The position numbers and the translations under genes are program-made. Positions 6,228 to 7,422 of a DNA stretch of 7,422 nt are shown in pieces. Within the stretch, counting starts at the first letter, position 1; each line of letters starts with the position of its first letter. The stretch is from Promethearchaeota archaeon (GTDB lineage Archaea; Asgardarchaeota; Lokiarchaeia; Sigynarchaeales; SOKP01). The stretch is from NCBI GenBank assembly GCA_016839845.1, contig JAEOTL010000533.1:1-7422 (forward strand), in the 5' to 3' direction. The notes beneath the pieces are model-generated. The model ran no database searches and was not told the origin of the DNA. It worked only from the letters and a program-made list of their open reading frames with translations.

Positions 6228-7422
6228 GTGAAGAGTGTGAAAGATTATTCAGATTGGAAGCCAATCCTTGATTTTGAGAATGATTCACCCTATGTAAATC
6301 CAAACAGACCATGGTTGAAGCACAAACCACCAACAGTACCAAAAACAATCAAATTTGATCCAATTCCTGTCCATGAATTTGTAAAAATTACAGCTAAAAA
6401 ACTACCCAATAATGTGTGTGTATTTGATAAGAAAAATGATAAAAAATTCACCTATCGTGAATTAGTTTTTTTTGCGGATAGAATTGCAAATGCTTTACAT
6501 GAACTCGGGATAGGCGTAGGGGATTTTGTGGGGTTGATGTCAGTTAATTGTCCAGAATTCATCTTTACTTGGTTAGGGATTCTTTCAAGCGGAGCAACTG
6601 TAGTACCCATAAATCCTCTTCTTAACGACTCAGATGTAACTCATATCGTTCGAGATACAGGAAAAATCAATGTAATTTTTGTACATAAAACTAATTACCG
6701 AACAATTAAGAAGACCCGAAAGGAAGTAGATGTAAAACACGTTATTGTATTAGGTACTGAAGACGCAAGAGATGATGCAATTACTCTTGAAAATTTTATT
6801 GAAGGTAAAGTAGCTAAACCTCCTGATGTTGAGATAGATCCGTTAAACGATATAGCGGCATTAATGTTTACTGGTGGGACAACTGGACTCCCAAAAGGTG
6901 TGATGTTAACACATCAAAACCTAGTCTATGATTTACTTATTGTAATATATAATACGGAAGATACTTATGAGGAAATTGATGCCACTATTGGAAAAGAAGC
7001 AACCTTAGGGATTTTACCACTATGTCATGTTATGGGACATGAAGCGTTAATCTATCAGCTTTATGGTGGAGCCATGATTATTATGTTTTCATTTAATCCC
7101 ACTGAGGTACTAGAAGCTATTGAACACTATAAGATAAGATTATTTGCGGGGGTACCTGTAATGTTTCAGATGCTTATAAACTCTCCTGAGTTTACTGAGA
7201 GAGATCTTTCAAGTCTTGAAACTGCTGCTTGTGGTTCAGCAGCCTTAGCTCCAGAATTATCAAGGAAATGGGAGGAAGTTGTAGGATTCAGAGTTAGTCA
7301 AGGATTTGGACTTACTGAAGGAACGGCGTTTACTCATATGGCGGCACTTTGGATGCCTGAAATTAAATCAGAAAGTATCGGTGTACCAGATCTCGATACA
7401 GACTGCAAAATTGTAAATCCCG
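6228..7422 (+). CDS. AMP-forming acyl-CoA synthetase (long-chain fatty acid CoA ligase type), N-terminal part
   Basis: This is an adenylate-forming (ANL superfamily) enzyme that should activate a carboxylic acid with ATP and then load it onto CoA. About 398 codons are visible and the frame is open at the right edge. Missing is the C-terminal subdomain with its catalytic Lys. The opening region has NPNRPWLKHKPPTVPKTI, typical of long-chain acyl-CoA ligases. The ATP-binding P-loop is TGGTTGLPKG (215-224). Further motifs are LPLCHVMGHE near 260-270, FAGVP near 305, and GFGLTEGT (359-366), the YGxTE motif with Phe for Tyr. The frame is bounded upstream by TAA at 6204. Candidate starts are GTG at 6228 and GTG at 6237; no ATG occurs before residue 100 or so. 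The 6228 start fits a near-leaderless mRNA, while 6237 has a partial Shine-Dalgarno GTGA five bases before it. Chain length of the acyl substrate cannot be read from the visible part. Confidence 0.92.
   Translation, partial: MKSVKDYSDWKPILDFENDSPYVNPNRPWLKHKPPTVPKTIKFDPIPVHEFVKITAKKLPNNVCVFDKKNDKKFTYRELVFFADRIANALHELGIGVGDFVGLMSVNCPEFIFTWLGILSSGATVVPINPLLNDSDVTHIVRDTGKINVIFVHKTNYRTIKKTRKEVDVKHVIVLGTEDARDDAITLENFIEGKVAKPPDVEIDPLNDIAALMFTGGTTGLPKGVMLTHQNLVYDLLIVIYNTEDTYEEIDATIGKEATLGILPLCHVMGHEALIYQLYGGAMIIMFSFNPTEVLEAIEHYKIRLFAGVPVMFQMLINSPEFTERDLSSLETAACGSAALAPELSRKWEEVVGFRVSQGFGLTEGTAFTHMAALWMPEIKSESIGVPDLDTDCKIVNP

Noticed and set aside
6466..6473. Run of eight T inside the acyl-CoA synthetase as a slippage or phase-variation site
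   Set aside because: The frame is intact across it and the protein aligns with the family on both sides. Such runs are expected in AT-rich DNA, so nothing supports programmed slippage.
4070..7422. Acetyltransferase, DUF362 protein and acyl-CoA synthetase as one functional system or operon
   Set aside because: Gaps of about 130-170 bases with T-rich tracts and separate TATA-like boxes lie between them, and no shared pathway is evident from the families.

Overview
This is an AT-rich stretch with all five genes on the + strand. It reads as archaeal, most likely from an uncultured mesophilic lineage; an Asgard archaeon is my best guess, but that is unproven. The archaeal reading rests on TATA-like AT boxes upstream of genes instead of -35/-10 pairs, T-rich tracts without GC hairpins after the stops, a mix of Shine-Dalgarno and apparently leaderless starts, and the gene content. 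There is no rRNA, tRNA, CRISPR array, transposase or phage gene.

Layout: (a) 1-884, the C-terminal part of a P-type ATPase whose start lies outside the window; (b) 885-1151, an intergenic region with a likely promoter and several inverted repeats; (c) 1152-3995, a complete 947-residue P-type ATPase that is a paralogue of (a); (d) 4070-4597, a RimJ/RimL-type GNAT N-acetyltransferase, probably leaderless; (e) 4764-6095, a DUF362 protein whose only four cysteines form a C-terminal cluster; (f) 6228-7422, the N-terminal part of an AMP-forming acyl-CoA synthetase that runs off the right edge. Each gene has its own upstream AT-rich box and a T-rich tract behind it, so these look like single transcription units and not an operon.

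The most notable point is the ATPase pair. All catalytic motifs visible are intact, but the ion-site residues are not those of a Ca2+, Na+/K+ or H+ pump. The complete protein has Pro-Ile-Asn-Ile-Pro in M4 where P2 pumps have Pro-Glu-Gly-Leu-Pro. Both paralogues have His in M6 at the position of the usual Asp, while the M5 Asn/Glu and the M8 Glu are kept. The transported substrate therefore cannot be assigned from the family name.

No convincing new multi-gene system is visible. The acetyltransferase, DUF362 protein and acyl-CoA synthetase share a strand, but nothing in the sequence ties them into one pathway.
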